Below, one piece after another: positions 11,545 to 20,671 of a stretch of 64,000 bases of DNA (positions are counted from its first letter, which is position 1; each line of letters opens with the position of its first letter). Source of the stretch: Massilia brevitalea (lineage in GTDB: Bacteria; Pseudomonadota; Gammaproteobacteria; Burkholderiales; Burkholderiaceae_D). Made by a program: the position numbers and the translations under genes. The stretch spans positions 109,611 to 173,610 of the forward strand of contig NZ_JAULSI010000004.1 in assembly GCF_030711405.1 (NCBI RefSeq), written 5' to 3'. Below the pieces are notes generated by a model, which did no database searches, was not told the DNA's origin, and was given only the letters and a program-made list of their open reading frames with translations.

Positions 11545-12966
11545 ATGTCCAGGCTTTCGCATCCATCTTCCATCGAGACCCTTGCGCCGTTTCGCCGCTC
11601 GCGCGAGTGCCACACGGCCGTTCCTGCCGACATCGAGGGCGAGGTTCCCGGCTGGCTGCGCGGCGAGGTCGTGCGCACCTGCCCGGCGGTGTTCGACGCG
11701 GCAGGCTGGCACGCCCAACACTGGTTCGACGGCCTCGGCATGGTCTACGCGTTTCGCATCGGCGAGGCGGGCGTCCACTTCCAGTCGCGCCTGCTGGAGT
11801 CGGAAGCGGCGCGCGACGCCTGGCAGGGCAAGGCCAGGCTGGGCAGCTTCGGTACGCCGACCGCGCGCCCCTTGTGGCAGCGGCTGGTCGAGCCGGTGCC
11901 GCGCATTACCGACAACAACAATGTCAACATCACGCGCATCGGCCCCGACCTGGTGGCCATGACCGAAGGCAATCGCCAGCTCATCATCGACGACGCCACG
12001 CTCGCCGCCGAGGGCCCGCTGCGCTATGCGAACGACGCGCTGCATGGCGCGATCATGACCGCGCACCCGCATCTCGACACCCCGCGCAACACGGTGGTGA
12101 ACGTCGCCACCTCGTTCGGCATGCACGGCACGATCTCGGTGTACGAGCATGCGCCGTCCGCGCGCCGGCGCGAGGTCATCGGTGCCTGGCAAACCGCGCA
12201 CGTGCCGTATGTCCACACCTTCGGGCTGACACCGGATAGCGCGATCCTGGTCGCCCATCCGTACGCCGTCAAGACCGCGAAGATGCTGTGGTCGAGCAAA
12301 GGCTATATCGACCACTTCGACTGGCATCCGGAACAGGGCACGCGCCTGGTCGTCATCGACCGCGCCACGGGTGCGGTGCGCGAACACGTGACCGACCCCT
12401 TCTTTGCTTTCCATACGGTGAATGCCTTCGAACGCGGCGACGAAACCGTGCTCGACCTGCTGGCCTACCCGGACGCCGGCATCGTGGCCGACCTGCGCGT
12501 GGAGCGCATGCTGGCCAGGCTGCCCGACCTGCGGCCCGCACTGCTGCGCATCACGATGCGCCAGGGCGTGGAACGGGCAAGCAGCGAAAAGCTGGGCGAC
12601 CTGGGCTTCGAGTTCCCGTCGACGAACTACAGGCGCGTGAATGGCCGCCCTTACCGCTATGCCTATGGCGCCGCAAACTGGCCCGAGGCCGACCACACCT
12701 ACAATTCAGCCCTGGTCAAGGTCGATCTCGAGACCGGCAAGTCAAGCGCCTTCCGCGATGAGCCCTACGTGTTTGGCGAGCCGCTGTTCGTTGCGCGTCC
12801 GCACGGCGAAGGCGAGGACGACGGAGTGCTGCTGTCGGTCGGCTCGGCGCGCGATGACGAGTCATCGGTGCTGGCCGTGGTCGATGCCGCGAGCATGACG
12901 GCGCTCGCGCGTGCAACCGTGCCCAGTGCCATTCCACTTGGTTTCCATGGCTCGTTCGTTCATTGA
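11545..12966 (+). CDS. Carotenoid oxygenase (RPE65 / carotenoid cleavage dioxygenase family)
   Basis: 473-residue Fe(II) enzyme predicted to cleave a carotenoid, apocarotenoid or stilbene-like double bond. Four candidate iron-binding histidines sit in the expected contexts: TAHPHLD (about residue 174), YVHTFGLT (224), FFAFHTVNAFE (290) and LGFHGSFVH at the C-terminus (468). The segment DNNNVNITRIGPDLVAMTE is typical of the propeller. Start set at MSRLSHP because AAAGGA lies just upstream. The gene is followed after 65 bases by a small dimeric-barrel protein. No carotenoid biosynthesis genes are nearby, so the substrate cannot be inferred. Confidence 0.9.
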   Translation: MSRLSHPSSIETLAPFRRSRECHTAVPADIEGEVPGWLRGEVVRTCPAVFDAAGWHAQHWFDGLGMVYAFRIGEAGVHFQSRLLESEAARDAWQGKARLGSFGTPTARPLWQRLVEPVPRITDNNNVNITRIGPDLVAMTEGNRQLIIDDATLAAEGPLRYANDALHGAIMTAHPHLDTPRNTVVNVATSFGMHGTISVYEHAPSARRREVIGAWQTAHVPYVHTFGLTPDSAILVAHPYAVKTAKMLWSSKGYIDHFDWHPEQGTRLVVIDRATGAVREHVTDPFFAFHTVNAFERGDETVLDLLAYPDAGIVADLRVERMLARLPDLRPALLRITMRQGVERASSEKLGDLGFEFPSTNYRRVNGRPYRYAYGAANWPEADHTYNSALVKVDLETGKSSAFRDEPYVFGEPLFVARPHGEGEDDGVLLSVGSARDDESSVLAVVDAASMTALARATVPSAIPLGFHGSFVH

Positions 12967-13031
12967 CTGGCCGGTTGACGCTGGCGGCAAACCTGCCTAA
13001 GCTGGACCTTCGTCAAAGCGGGCGAGTGACC

Positions 13032-13367
13032 ATGATCTTGCGGGAATGGCGGGCCGAAATCCGCCGCAGCGAGCGCGATGCCTATGTCGACTACGTGCGC
13101 GCAACCGGACTGGCAGGCTATGCCGGCACGCCCGGCAACCTCGGTTCGGCGATTGCCGTGCGCGACCTGGATGCCGAGCGCAGCGAAATCGTCACCTTCA
13201 GCTACTGGTCGTCGATGGAAGCGATTGCCGCCTTCGCCGGCGAACCGGTCGACCGTGCGCGCTACTATCCCGAGGACGACAAGTATTTGCTGACCCGGCC
13301 GGACAAGGTGACGCATTACGAGGTGTTGGGAGACTGGTCGCCGAGGGCGATCGCACAGGACGGATGA
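13032..13367 (+). CDS. Small dimeric alpha/beta-barrel protein (monooxygenase-like)
   Basis: 111 residues resembling antibiotic-biosynthesis-monooxygenase-like proteins of the ferredoxin-like fold: one domain with ILREWRAEIRRSERDAYVDY at the start and IVTFSYWSSMEAIAAFAGE in the middle. In-frame GTG at 13026 and an upstream ATG at 12963 are alternatives; the ATG at 13032 fits the domain best. It lies between the carotenoid oxygenase and an ornithine-cyclodeaminase-like gene, all in one direction. The catalytic role is unknown; many relatives are stress-related and not true oxygenases. Confidence 0.65.
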   Translation: MILREWRAEIRRSERDAYVDYVRATGLAGYAGTPGNLGSAIAVRDLDAERSEIVTFSYWSSMEAIAAFAGEPVDRARYYPEDDKYLLTRPDKVTHYEVLGDWSPRAIAQDG

Positions 13368-13440
13368 AGGCAGTTCGGGTGTTGCAGAGTGTTCAACAAT
13401 CGGCCATCATGAGCCGACCGCGACTTCTGCGAACACAGCC

Positions 13441-14420
13441 ATGAACGATTGTCATCCGGCCGCCGTCCCTGGCAGCGGCATCGCCATCTACGACCGAACG
13501 CAGACCGCGGCCTTGCTCGACTTTGCCGAACTGGTCGAGGCAGTCGCCGTGGCCGCCGCGGAACTCGACGCCGGCGTCATCCGCAGCCCGGAACGGCTGG
13601 TGGTGCCGCTGGGCGCGGGCGCCGTCATGCTCAGCATGCCCGCTGCTGCGCAGGACATCGCCATCCACAAGCTGGTCAACGTCCACCCCGATAACAAACG
13701 GCGCGGCCTGCCCGCCATCCACGGCGCCGTCACCGTGTGCGACACGGCCACCGGCCAGGTGCGCTGTATGCTCGACGACCCCGAAGTCACGGGACGCCGC
13801 ACCGCCGCCGTCAGCCTGCTGGCGATCCGCCAGCTGCTGCCGCAGCCGCCGCAACACATCCTGCTGATCGGTACCGGCACCCAGGCGCGCTACCACGTTC
13901 AGGCCCTGCATGCGCTGTATCCTCAGGCGCAGGTCTGGGTGCAGGCGCGCACGCCGGATGCCGCCGCGCGCTTCTGCGCCAGCCACCGCAGCCTGCACGG
14001 TGGCCTGCAGCCACGCGGGGGCGCCGCTCCCGCCATGGACGTGGTGATCACGCTCACCACCAGCACCGAGCCGGTGTACGACGAAGCCCCGCGGCTGACT
14101 GCCTGGTGATTGGTGTCGGCGCCTTCCGTCCGGAGATGGCGGAGCTGGGCGCCACGACCATGCATGGCAGCGACCTGTATGCCGACGATCCTGCCGGGGC
14201 GCGTCACGAAGCGGGCGACCTGCTGCGGGCCGGCGTCGACTGGTCGCGCGTGGCGTCGCTTGGCGCCCTGATGCGCGGTGCGCTCGATCCGGCGCGGCCT
14301 GCGGTGTTCAAGAGCGTCGGCACCGCGGCCTGGGACCTGGCTGCCGCACGCGTGGGCCTGCGCCGCGCCGGCCTGGCGGAGGCAGCGTCCGGCAATGATT
14401 CGCATCCTTTGGCAGAATAG
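13441..14420 (+). pseudogene. Ornithine cyclodeaminase/mu-crystallin family gene, frameshifted
   Basis: The protein would be about 326 residues, an NAD(P)H-dependent imine reductase such as delta1-pyrroline-2-carboxylate reductase. Evidence: HKLVNVHPDNKRRGLPAIHG, the DDPEVTGRRTAAVSLLA block and the Rossmann motif LIGTGTQARYHVQAL. The first frame stops at TGA 14107-14109 inside a conserved region. The next frame carries on with VIGVGAFRPEMAELG to a stop at 14420. One extra G at the TGG of 14104-14106 would rejoin both halves as TAWVIGVGAF. This is either a real one-base deletion or a sequencing error. The start has only a weak ribosome site. Confidence 0.8.
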
Positions 14421-14449
14421 GTAACCTGCCATCTCCAAGGAATGCTCAC

Positions 14450-15085
14450 GTGCGTGACGATTACCACTTCTACGAACCGGCGTGCGGCCACGGCCTGCCG
14501 CACGATCCCTTCAACGCCATCATCGGCCCGCGCCCGATCGGCTGGATCTCCAGCCGCAGCGCGGACGGTGTCCTGAACCTGGCGCCATACAGCTTTTTCA
14601 ACGCCTTCAATTATGTACCGCCGATCATCGGCTTCTCCAGCCAGGGCCGCAAGGATACGCTCAACAACATCGAGGCCACCGGCGAGTTCGTGTGGAATTT
14701 GGCCACGCGTCCGCTGGCCGAAGCGATGAACGTCAGTTGCGCGCCGGCGCCGCCCGAGGTCGATGAGTTCGAACTGGCCGGGCTGACGCCGGCGCCGGCA
14801 CGGGTGGTCAAGACGCCGCGCGTGGCGGAGTCGCCGGTCGCCTTCGAGTGCCGCGTCACCCAGGTCATCCCGCTGCAGACCACGGCCGGCAGCGATACCG
14901 GTAACCGGCTGGTGCTGGGCGAGGTGGTGGGCGTGCACATCGCCCGGCATTTGCTCATGGATGGCATCTACGACACCGCCGGCGCGGGGCACATCCTGCG
15001 CGGCGGCGGGCCGGCGGATTATTTCGAGATCACGGAGGAGCAGCTGTTCCGGATGCGGCGGCCGGGCTATCCGCTCGAGCGCTGA
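14450..15085 (+). CDS. Flavin reductase-like, FMN-binding split-barrel protein
   Basis: 211 residues of the flavin reductase/DIM6-NTAB family, which bind FMN and often supply reduced flavin or act as oxidoreductases. Characteristic parts are the N-terminal NAIIGPRPIGWISSRSADG, LAPYSFFNAFNYVPPIIGFS and the DTLNNIEATGEFVWNLATRP segment. It starts with GTG, eight bases after AAGGA. It lies 29 bases after the broken cyclodeaminase-like gene and probably shares its transcript. The stop is 29 bases before a repeat element. Confidence 0.85.
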   Translation: MRDDYHFYEPACGHGLPHDPFNAIIGPRPIGWISSRSADGVLNLAPYSFFNAFNYVPPIIGFSSQGRKDTLNNIEATGEFVWNLATRPLAEAMNVSCAPAPPEVDEFELAGLTPAPARVVKTPRVAESPVAFECRVTQVIPLQTTAGSDTGNRLVLGEVVGVHIARHLLMDGIYDTAGAGHILRGGGPADYFEITEEQLFRMRRPGYPLER

Positions 15086-15114
15086 GCAATCGGGCTACGT
15101 GGGAATACGGGGTC

Positions 15115-15318
15115 CCGTACGGTGGGCACTCCGTGCCCACGCGGTTACGTGCGTATCCTGTGGCCGCTGGCCGAGCCGCAGATTCCCGTGGCTAATGCAG
15201 CATGGCGCAGTATGCTGATACGGTGTTCGTCCGGGGCAGGTGTTTCGAGCGACACCTTGGCGCACGTATCCGGGTGCTACGTGCGTAACCGCGTGGGCAC
15301 GGAGTGCCCACCGTACGG
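15115..15318. repeat. BIME/MITE-like element with 35-bp perfect inverted ends
   Basis: 204-base non-coding element. Its ends (15115-15149 and 15284-15318) are perfect inverted repeats of 35 bases. Each end contains a smaller hairpin, GTGGGCAC-TCC-GTGCCCAC, followed by GCGGT. The same scaffold with different hairpin arms recurs at 52710-52852, which suggests a REP-family repeat arranged head-to-head. The element fills the gap between two convergent genes and abuts the stop codon of the sensor kinase at 15319. The interior is unrelated to the second copy. No transposase is present in the window. Confidence 0.75.
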
Positions 15319-16746
15319 TTAGCCGGTGCGTTCGACGGCCGCGTGTGTGCTTTGCACCGGCAGCACCAGCGTCGCGCGCAGCCCCGGCGCGTTGTCTTCG
15401 AGCCGCAGGCTCCCGCCATGCAGCCGCGCCACGGCCGACACCACGCTCAGGCCCAGGCCCACGCCCGGCGTGCCGCGGCTGCCGTCCACGCGGTAGAAAC
15501 GCTCGACCATCTTCGGCCGCTCGTCCTCGGCAATGCCCGGCCCATTATCGGCCACGGACAAGGCGGGCACCCCACCGGGTTCCGCCCAGGCCGACACCGC
15601 AATCGCCCCGTGCTCGGGCGCATACTTGAGCGCATTCTCGACCAGGTTGCCGAGCGCCTGCGCAATCAGCAGCGGGTCGCCCACCACCGTCAACGCGCCG
15701 CCGGACGTGAAGCTCAGGTCGATCTCCTTCAGCTCCGCCACCGGCAGATAAAACTCGGCCACCTCCGCCCCCAGGCGCGCCAGGTCGACCTCGACAAAGC
15801 CGTTGCGCCGGCTGCCGCTGTCGATTTCGGCCAGGCGCAGCAGGGCCTGGAAAATGCGCATCACACGGTCGATGTCGGCGATTGCGGCATCGATCTCGGC
15901 AAAGGTCTCTTCGGTATCCGGGCGCGTGATCGCGAGCTCTTCAAGCCGCGCGCGCAGTTCGCTCAGCGGCGTGCGCAAATCGTGGGCAATCGAGTTCGAC
16001 ACGTCCTGCACGCCGGTCACCAGTTGTTCGATCTGGTCGAGCATGCGGTTCACGGTCTGCGTCAACAGGCGCAGTTCCTCGCCGTCGTGCGGCTCGGGCA
16101 GGCGGCGCGAGAGCTTGCCTTCGATGATGGCGGCGGTGGTCTGGCTGATGCCCCCGATGCGCTCCAGCAGCGCGCGCCGGATCAGCATGCCGCCGAGGAT
16201 GGCGCCCACCAGCACCGTCGCCGCGCAGGCCAGCAGGCCATACACGAACAGGCGTTCGAGTTCGTCGAAGCGGTTCAGGTTACTCGCCACCAGCAGCCGG
16301 TAGCCGCCCGGCAGGGTGACGCGCATGGCCTCGATGCGGCGCGCCTTGCCGTCGACGTGGATGGTGCGCGAGCACAGGCCGTCGCGGTCGGGCAGGCCCT
16401 GCGGCCAGGCGCTCAGGTTGCCGGCGATGCGGCTGCCGTCCGGCGCGGCCAGCAGCATGATCTTGCGTACGCCGTCGTTGGTGCCGACCACCTGGCTGTC
16501 GATGGCGTTGGCCAGCGCCTGCTCGCCGCTGCGCGTGAACAGGTTGGCCAGGCGCTGGGCGTCGGAGCGCAGCAGTTCGGTGCGCACCTGTTCGACGTTC
16601 GTATGCCAGGCGTACCACAGCGGCCCGGCGAACATGGCCAGCACCAGCAGGCTGACCACGCCATAGCCGACGGCGATGGTGCGCGCAGAGAAGGTCGGCA
16701 CCCGGAGCAGGGAGGGCAGGCGCTTGTTCAGGGGAAGGCGGTTCAC
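15319..16746 (-). CDS. Two-component sensor histidine kinase (QseC/EnvZ type)
   Basis: 475-residue inner-membrane kinase. Order: first membrane helix (VGYGVVSLLVLAMFAGPLWY), periplasmic sensor region of about 120 residues, second helix near LLACAATVLVGAILGG, HAMP, HisKA with phospho-acceptor His in SIAHDLRTPLSEL, then HATPase with N-box NLVENALKYAPEH, G1 VADNGPGIAEDE and G2 GVGLGLSVV. The GTG start at 16746 overlaps the regulator's TGA by four bases, indicating translational coupling; the longer upstream frame overlaps the regulator and is not protein-like. It very probably controls the RND pump genes in the same operon. Confidence 0.9.
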   Translation of the reverse strand: MNRLPLNKRLPSLLRVPTFSARTIAVGYGVVSLLVLAMFAGPLWYAWHTNVEQVRTELLRSDAQRLANLFTRSGEQALANAIDSQVVGTNDGVRKIMLLAAPDGSRIAGNLSAWPQGLPDRDGLCSRTIHVDGKARRIEAMRVTLPGGYRLLVASNLNRFDELERLFVYGLLACAATVLVGAILGGMLIRRALLERIGGISQTTAAIIEGKLSRRLPEPHDGEELRLLTQTVNRMLDQIEQLVTGVQDVSNSIAHDLRTPLSELRARLEELAITRPDTEETFAEIDAAIADIDRVMRIFQALLRLAEIDSGSRRNGFVEVDLARLGAEVAEFYLPVAELKEIDLSFTSGGALTVVGDPLLIAQALGNLVENALKYAPEHGAIAVSAWAEPGGVPALSVADNGPGIAEDERPKMVERFYRVDGSRGTPGVGLGLSVVSAVARLHGGSLRLEDNAPGLRATLVLPVQSTHAAVERTG

Positions 16747-17423
16747 GGCCGGTCGGTCAGCATGTAGCCGGCGTTGCGCACGGTTTTCAGCAGCGGCGTG
16801 GCGAAGGGGGCGTCGATCTTCTGGCGCAGCTTGCTGATGTGGACGTCGATCACATTCGTCTGCGGGTCGAAGTGGTAGTCCCACACGTTCTCGAGCAGCA
16901 TGGTGCGCGTGACCACCTGGTTGGCGTGGCGCAGCAGGTATTCGAGCAGCTTGAATTCGCGCGGCTGCAGGGCGATGACGGTGCCGGCACGGCTCACCTT
17001 GTGCGCCAGCAGGTCGACGCTCAGGTCGCCCAGGGCCAGCGTGGTGTCGGCCGCCTGCACCTGCGAGCGGCGCATCAGGGCGTCCAGGCGCGCCAGCAGT
17101 TCGCCAAAGGCGAAGGGTTTCACCAGGTAGTCGTCGCCGCCGCGCTTCAGGCCGAGGATGCGGTCGTCCACGCCGTCGAGCGCGCTCAGGACCAGGATCG
17201 GCACCTGGTTGCCCTGCTGGCGCAGGGCTTCCACGATGGCCAGGCCGTCGATGCCGCCGGGGAGCATGCGGTCCATGACGATGGCGTCGTACGGCTCGCT
17301 GAGGGCGTGGTACATGCCGTCGCGGCCATTGTCCGCGTGATCCACGGTGTGGCCGGCTTCGGCCAGGCCCTTGCAGACAAAGCGCGCGACCCGTTCGTTG
17401 TCTTCGACTAGCAGCAGTTTCAC
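16743..17423 (-). CDS. OmpR-family response regulator
   Basis: 226 residues: receiver domain with phospho-acceptor Asp in DAIVMDRMLPGGIDG and Lys in YLVKPFAFGELLARL, then a winged-helix DNA-binding domain (LQPREFKLLEYLLRHANQVV, NVIDVHISKLRQKI). It starts with GTG at 17421-17423, preceded by AAGGAA at good spacing; an in-frame ATG 24 bases upstream lacks one. The gene sits 62 bases after the RND pump gene and is coupled to the sensor kinase. It is the likely regulator of the efflux operon, possibly through the TTAA repeats at 21929-21948. Confidence 0.9.
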   Translation of the reverse strand: MKLLLVEDNERVARFVCKGLAEAGHTVDHADNGRDGMYHALSEPYDAIVMDRMLPGGIDGLAIVEALRQQGNQVPILVLSALDGVDDRILGLKRGGDDYLVKPFAFGELLARLDALMRRSQVQAADTTLALGDLSVDLLAHKVSRAGTVIALQPREFKLLEYLLRHANQVVTRTMLLENVWDYHFDPQTNVIDVHISKLRQKIDAPFATPLLKTVRNAGYMLTDRP

Positions 17424-17485
17424 AGCGTTTCCTTCATGTTCCCGCACAGGGCGGGCGCGATACCGTCATTGTAGCGGCCCGCATG

Positions 17486-20400
17486 TCAGTGTGCGCCATG
17501 GCTGGCCGCCACCTTGTGCTCATCGGCTGCTGCGGGCATGACCGAAGCAGGAACCGTTTTGCGCCGCTTGATCGGCCGCGCAATCAGCACGAAGAACAGC
17601 GGAATCAGGTACGTCGCCAGGAAGGTCGCCGTCAGCATTCCGCCGATGACGCCGATGCCGAGCGCGTTCTGGCTGGCGGCGCCGGCGCCGGTGGCGATTG
17701 CCAGCGGCAGCACGCCCAGCACGAACGCCATCGAGGTCATGATGATCGGGCGCAGGCGCAGCTTGGCCGATTCCAGCGCTGCCTCCAGCGGGCTGTAGCC
17801 CTGCTGCTGCAGCTCGCGCGCGAATTCGACGATCAGGATCGCGTTCTTGGCCGACAGGCCGATGGTGGTCAGCAGCCCCACCTGGAAGAAGACGTCGTTC
17901 TGCAGCCCGAAGGCGGTGGCCGCACCCAGCGCGCCGAGCACGCCGATCGGCACCACCATGATCACCGACACCGGCACGCTCCAGCTTTCGTACAGCGCGG
18001 CCAGGCTGAGGAAGACCACCAGGATCGACAGCGCGTACAGCAGGGGCGCCTGGGCGCCGGCCTGCGATTCCTGCAGCGAGATGCCGCTCCACTCGTAGCC
18101 GATACCGGCCGGCAGCTGCTGCACCAGGCGGTCCATGATCTTCATCGCCTCGCCGCTGCTGGTGCCGGGAGCGGCCTGGCCCAGGATCTCGGCCGACTCG
18201 ATGCCGTTATAGCGCTGCATCGCCGGCGCGCCCCACGACCACTCGGCTTTCGCAAACGAGGAGAAGGGCACCATCCGGCCGTCGGCATTCCTCACGTGGA
18301 GCAGGCGGATATCGTCCGGGTTCATGCGAAAGCGCGCATCGGCCTGCACGTAGACGCGCTTGATGCGGTTGTCGGTGTCGAAGAAGTTGTTCACGTACTT
18401 CGCGCCCCAGGCGGTCGAGAAGATCTGGTCGACGCTGGAGAGGCTGACGCCGAGCGCCGCCGCCTTTTCGTGGTCGATCGAGATTTTATAGGTCGAGCTG
18501 TCGGCCTGGCCGGTAAAACGAACCCGCACCAGGTCCGGTTCCTTGGCGGCGAGTGCCAGCAGCTGGTCGCGCGCCTTGCCCAGCGCCTCGTGGCCGAGGT
18601 TGCCGCGGTCCTGCAGCTGCAGCGAGAAGCCGGCGGCCGAGCCCAGGCCGCGGATCGGCGGCGGCTCCACCGGCGTGATGCGTGCACCCTGGAAGTCGCC
18701 ATAGCGCGCCGCAATGCGGCTGCTCAGGGCCGCCACGCTGAGTTCCGCGTCCTCCCGCTCGTCCCAGGATTTCAGGCGCACGAACAGGCGGCCCTGGTTC
18801 TGGCCGCGCGCCGGATTGTTGGCGCCGATGGTCATGAAGGTGGCGTCGACCATCGCCTTTTCGTCGTTCAGCAGGTAGTGGTCGATCTGTTCCAGCACCT
18901 TGCCGGTGGTCTCGACCGTGCTGCCGGCCGCGGTTTCCACCTGCACGAACATGTAGCCCTGGTCTTCCTTCGGCAGGAAGCCTCCCGGCAGGCGCATGAA
19001 CAAGGCGAGCACCAGGCCGATCATGAGCGCGTAGACCAGCATCCACAGGCCGCGCCGGCCGAGGATGGCGCTGACGCTGCCCAGGTAGCGGTCGCGCTCG
19101 CGCTCGAAGCTGCGGTTGAACCAGCCGAAGAAGCCGCGCTTCTCGTGATGATTCGGGTCAGGACGCTTCAGCAGCATCGCGCACAGCGCCGGCGTCAGCG
19201 TCAGCGCAACGAACACCGACAGCAGCATCGAGGCCACCACCGTCAGCGAGAACTCGCGGTAGATCGCGCCCACCGTGCCGCTGGAAAAGGCCACCGGCAC
19301 GAACACGGCCGACAGCACCAGGGCCACGCCGATCAGGGCGCTGGTGATCTGGCCCATCGCCTTTTGCGTCGCTTCATACGGTTCCAGCCCATCCTCGTGC
19401 ATCACGCGCTCGACGTTCTCGACCACGACAATCGCATCGTCGACCAGCAGGCCGATCGCCAGCACCAGGCCGAACATCGACAGGGTGTTGATGGTAAAGC
19501 CGAGGGCCGACATGATGCCGAAGGTCCCGAGCAGCACCACCGGCACCGTGATCGACGGGATCAGCGTGGCCCTGAAATTCTGCAGGAACAGATACATCAC
19601 CAGAAACACCAGGACGATGCCCTCGATGAGGGTCTTCACCACCTCGTGGATCGACACTTCGATGAAGGGCGTGATGTCGTTCGGGTAGACCACGCGCAGG
19701 CCTTCGGGGAAGAACGCGCTCAACTCCTTGAGGCGTGCGCGTACGGCGTCAGCGGTGTCCAGTGCATTCGCGTCCGGGCCGAGCTGGATGCCGAGGCCGG
19801 AGGCCGGCTTGCCGTTGTAGCGCACGTCGACGTTGTAGTTTTCCGGGCCGAGCGCCACGCGCGCCACGTCGCCAATGCGCACGCTGGAGCCGTCCGGACG
19901 GACCTTCAGCAGGATGCGCTCGAACTGTTCGGGCGTGCGCAGCAGGCTGGCCTGGTTGATGGTGGCGCTCAGGGTCTGGCCGGGCACGGCCGGCAGGCCG
20001 CCCAGCTGGCCGCCCGAGACCTGCACGTTCTGGGCCTCGATGGCGGTGTTCACGTCCAGCGGCGTGAGCGCGTAGCTGGTGAGTTTCACCGGGTCGAGCC
20101 AGATGCGCATCGCGTACTGGGTGCCGAACAGGTTCATGCTGCCCACGCCGGGGATGCGGCTCAAGGGGTCCTGCACGTTCGAGGCCACGTAGTTGGCGAT
20201 GTCGAATTTCGACATGCTGTCGTTATCCGACACGAAGGCGGCCACCATCAGGAAATCGCTGGTGGACTTGCTCACGCGCAGGCCGGCATTCTGCACGTCG
20301 CGCGGCAGGCGCGGCACCGCCGCCTGCAGCTGGTTCTGCACCTGCACCTGGGCGATGTCCGGGTCGGTGCCGGGGGCGAAGGTGAGGGTGGTGGTCGACT

Positions 20401-20659
20401 GGCCGGTCTCGTCGCTGCTCGACGACATGTACAGCATGTTGTCGATCCCGGTCATCTGCTGCTCGATCACCTGGACCACGGTGTTCTGCATGGTCTCGGC
20501 CGAGGCGCCCGGGAAGCTGGCGCGGATCTGCACGGCCGGCGGCGACACCGGCGGATACTGCTCGACCGGCATGTTGTGCAGCGTGATGCCGCCGACCAGC
20601 ATGATGAGTAGCGAAATGACGATCGCGAAGATCGGCCGCTCGATGAAGAATTTAGGCAT
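17486..20659 (-). CDS. RND multidrug efflux permease, HAE1 family (AcrB/MexB-like)
   Basis: 1057-residue inner-membrane proton/drug antiporter with the usual AcrB-type length and repeat organisation. It begins MPKFFIERPIFAIVISLLIM. The proton-relay aspartates are in AIGLLVDDAIVVVENVERVM (helix 4). FSSGTVGAIYREFSLTVVAS and the C-terminal RPIIMTSMAFVLGVLPLAIA are family hallmarks. Start supported by GAGGA upstream. It lies 12 bases after the adaptor gene. No outer-membrane TolC-type gene is in the cluster, so the pump must borrow one encoded elsewhere. The substrate cannot be deduced. Confidence 0.96.
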   Translation of the reverse strand: MPKFFIERPIFAIVISLLIMLVGGITLHNMPVEQYPPVSPPAVQIRASFPGASAETMQNTVVQVIEQQMTGIDNMLYMSSSSDETGQSTTTLTFAPGTDPDIAQVQVQNQLQAAVPRLPRDVQNAGLRVSKSTSDFLMVAAFVSDNDSMSKFDIANYVASNVQDPLSRIPGVGSMNLFGTQYAMRIWLDPVKLTSYALTPLDVNTAIEAQNVQVSGGQLGGLPAVPGQTLSATINQASLLRTPEQFERILLKVRPDGSSVRIGDVARVALGPENYNVDVRYNGKPASGLGIQLGPDANALDTADAVRARLKELSAFFPEGLRVVYPNDITPFIEVSIHEVVKTLIEGIVLVFLVMYLFLQNFRATLIPSITVPVVLLGTFGIMSALGFTINTLSMFGLVLAIGLLVDDAIVVVENVERVMHEDGLEPYEATQKAMGQITSALIGVALVLSAVFVPVAFSSGTVGAIYREFSLTVVASMLLSVFVALTLTPALCAMLLKRPDPNHHEKRGFFGWFNRSFERERDRYLGSVSAILGRRGLWMLVYALMIGLVLALFMRLPGGFLPKEDQGYMFVQVETAAGSTVETTGKVLEQIDHYLLNDEKAMVDATFMTIGANNPARGQNQGRLFVRLKSWDEREDAELSVAALSSRIAARYGDFQGARITPVEPPPIRGLGSAAGFSLQLQDRGNLGHEALGKARDQLLALAAKEPDLVRVRFTGQADSSTYKISIDHEKAAALGVSLSSVDQIFSTAWGAKYVNNFFDTDNRIKRVYVQADARFRMNPDDIRLLHVRNADGRMVPFSSFAKAEWSWGAPAMQRYNGIESAEILGQAAPGTSSGEAMKIMDRLVQQLPAGIGYEWSGISLQESQAGAQAPLLYALSILVVFLSLAALYESWSVPVSVIMVVPIGVLGALGAATAFGLQNDVFFQVGLLTTIGLSAKNAILIVEFARELQQQGYSPLEAALESAKLRLRPIIMTSMAFVLGVLPLAIATGAGAASQNALGIGVIGGMLTATFLATYLIPLFFVLIARPIKRRKTVPASVMPAAADEHKVAASHGAH

Positions 20660-20671
20660 CGTCGGTTGTCC

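Noticed and set aside
14095..14120. Programmed frameshift in the cyclodeaminase-like gene
   Set aside because: There is no slippery heptamer, downstream stem-loop or internal Shine-Dalgarno; a one-base deletion or sequencing error is simpler.
15086..15318. CRISPR array or tRNA in the repeat-rich gap
   Set aside because: Only one inverted pair is present, with no regularly spaced direct repeats and no cloverleaf.
17483..20611. Long plus-strand open frame opposite the RND pump
   Set aside because: Composition is typical of antisense frames in high-GC genes (His, Arg, Gln and Val rich); the minus strand encodes an unmistakable AcrB-type pump.
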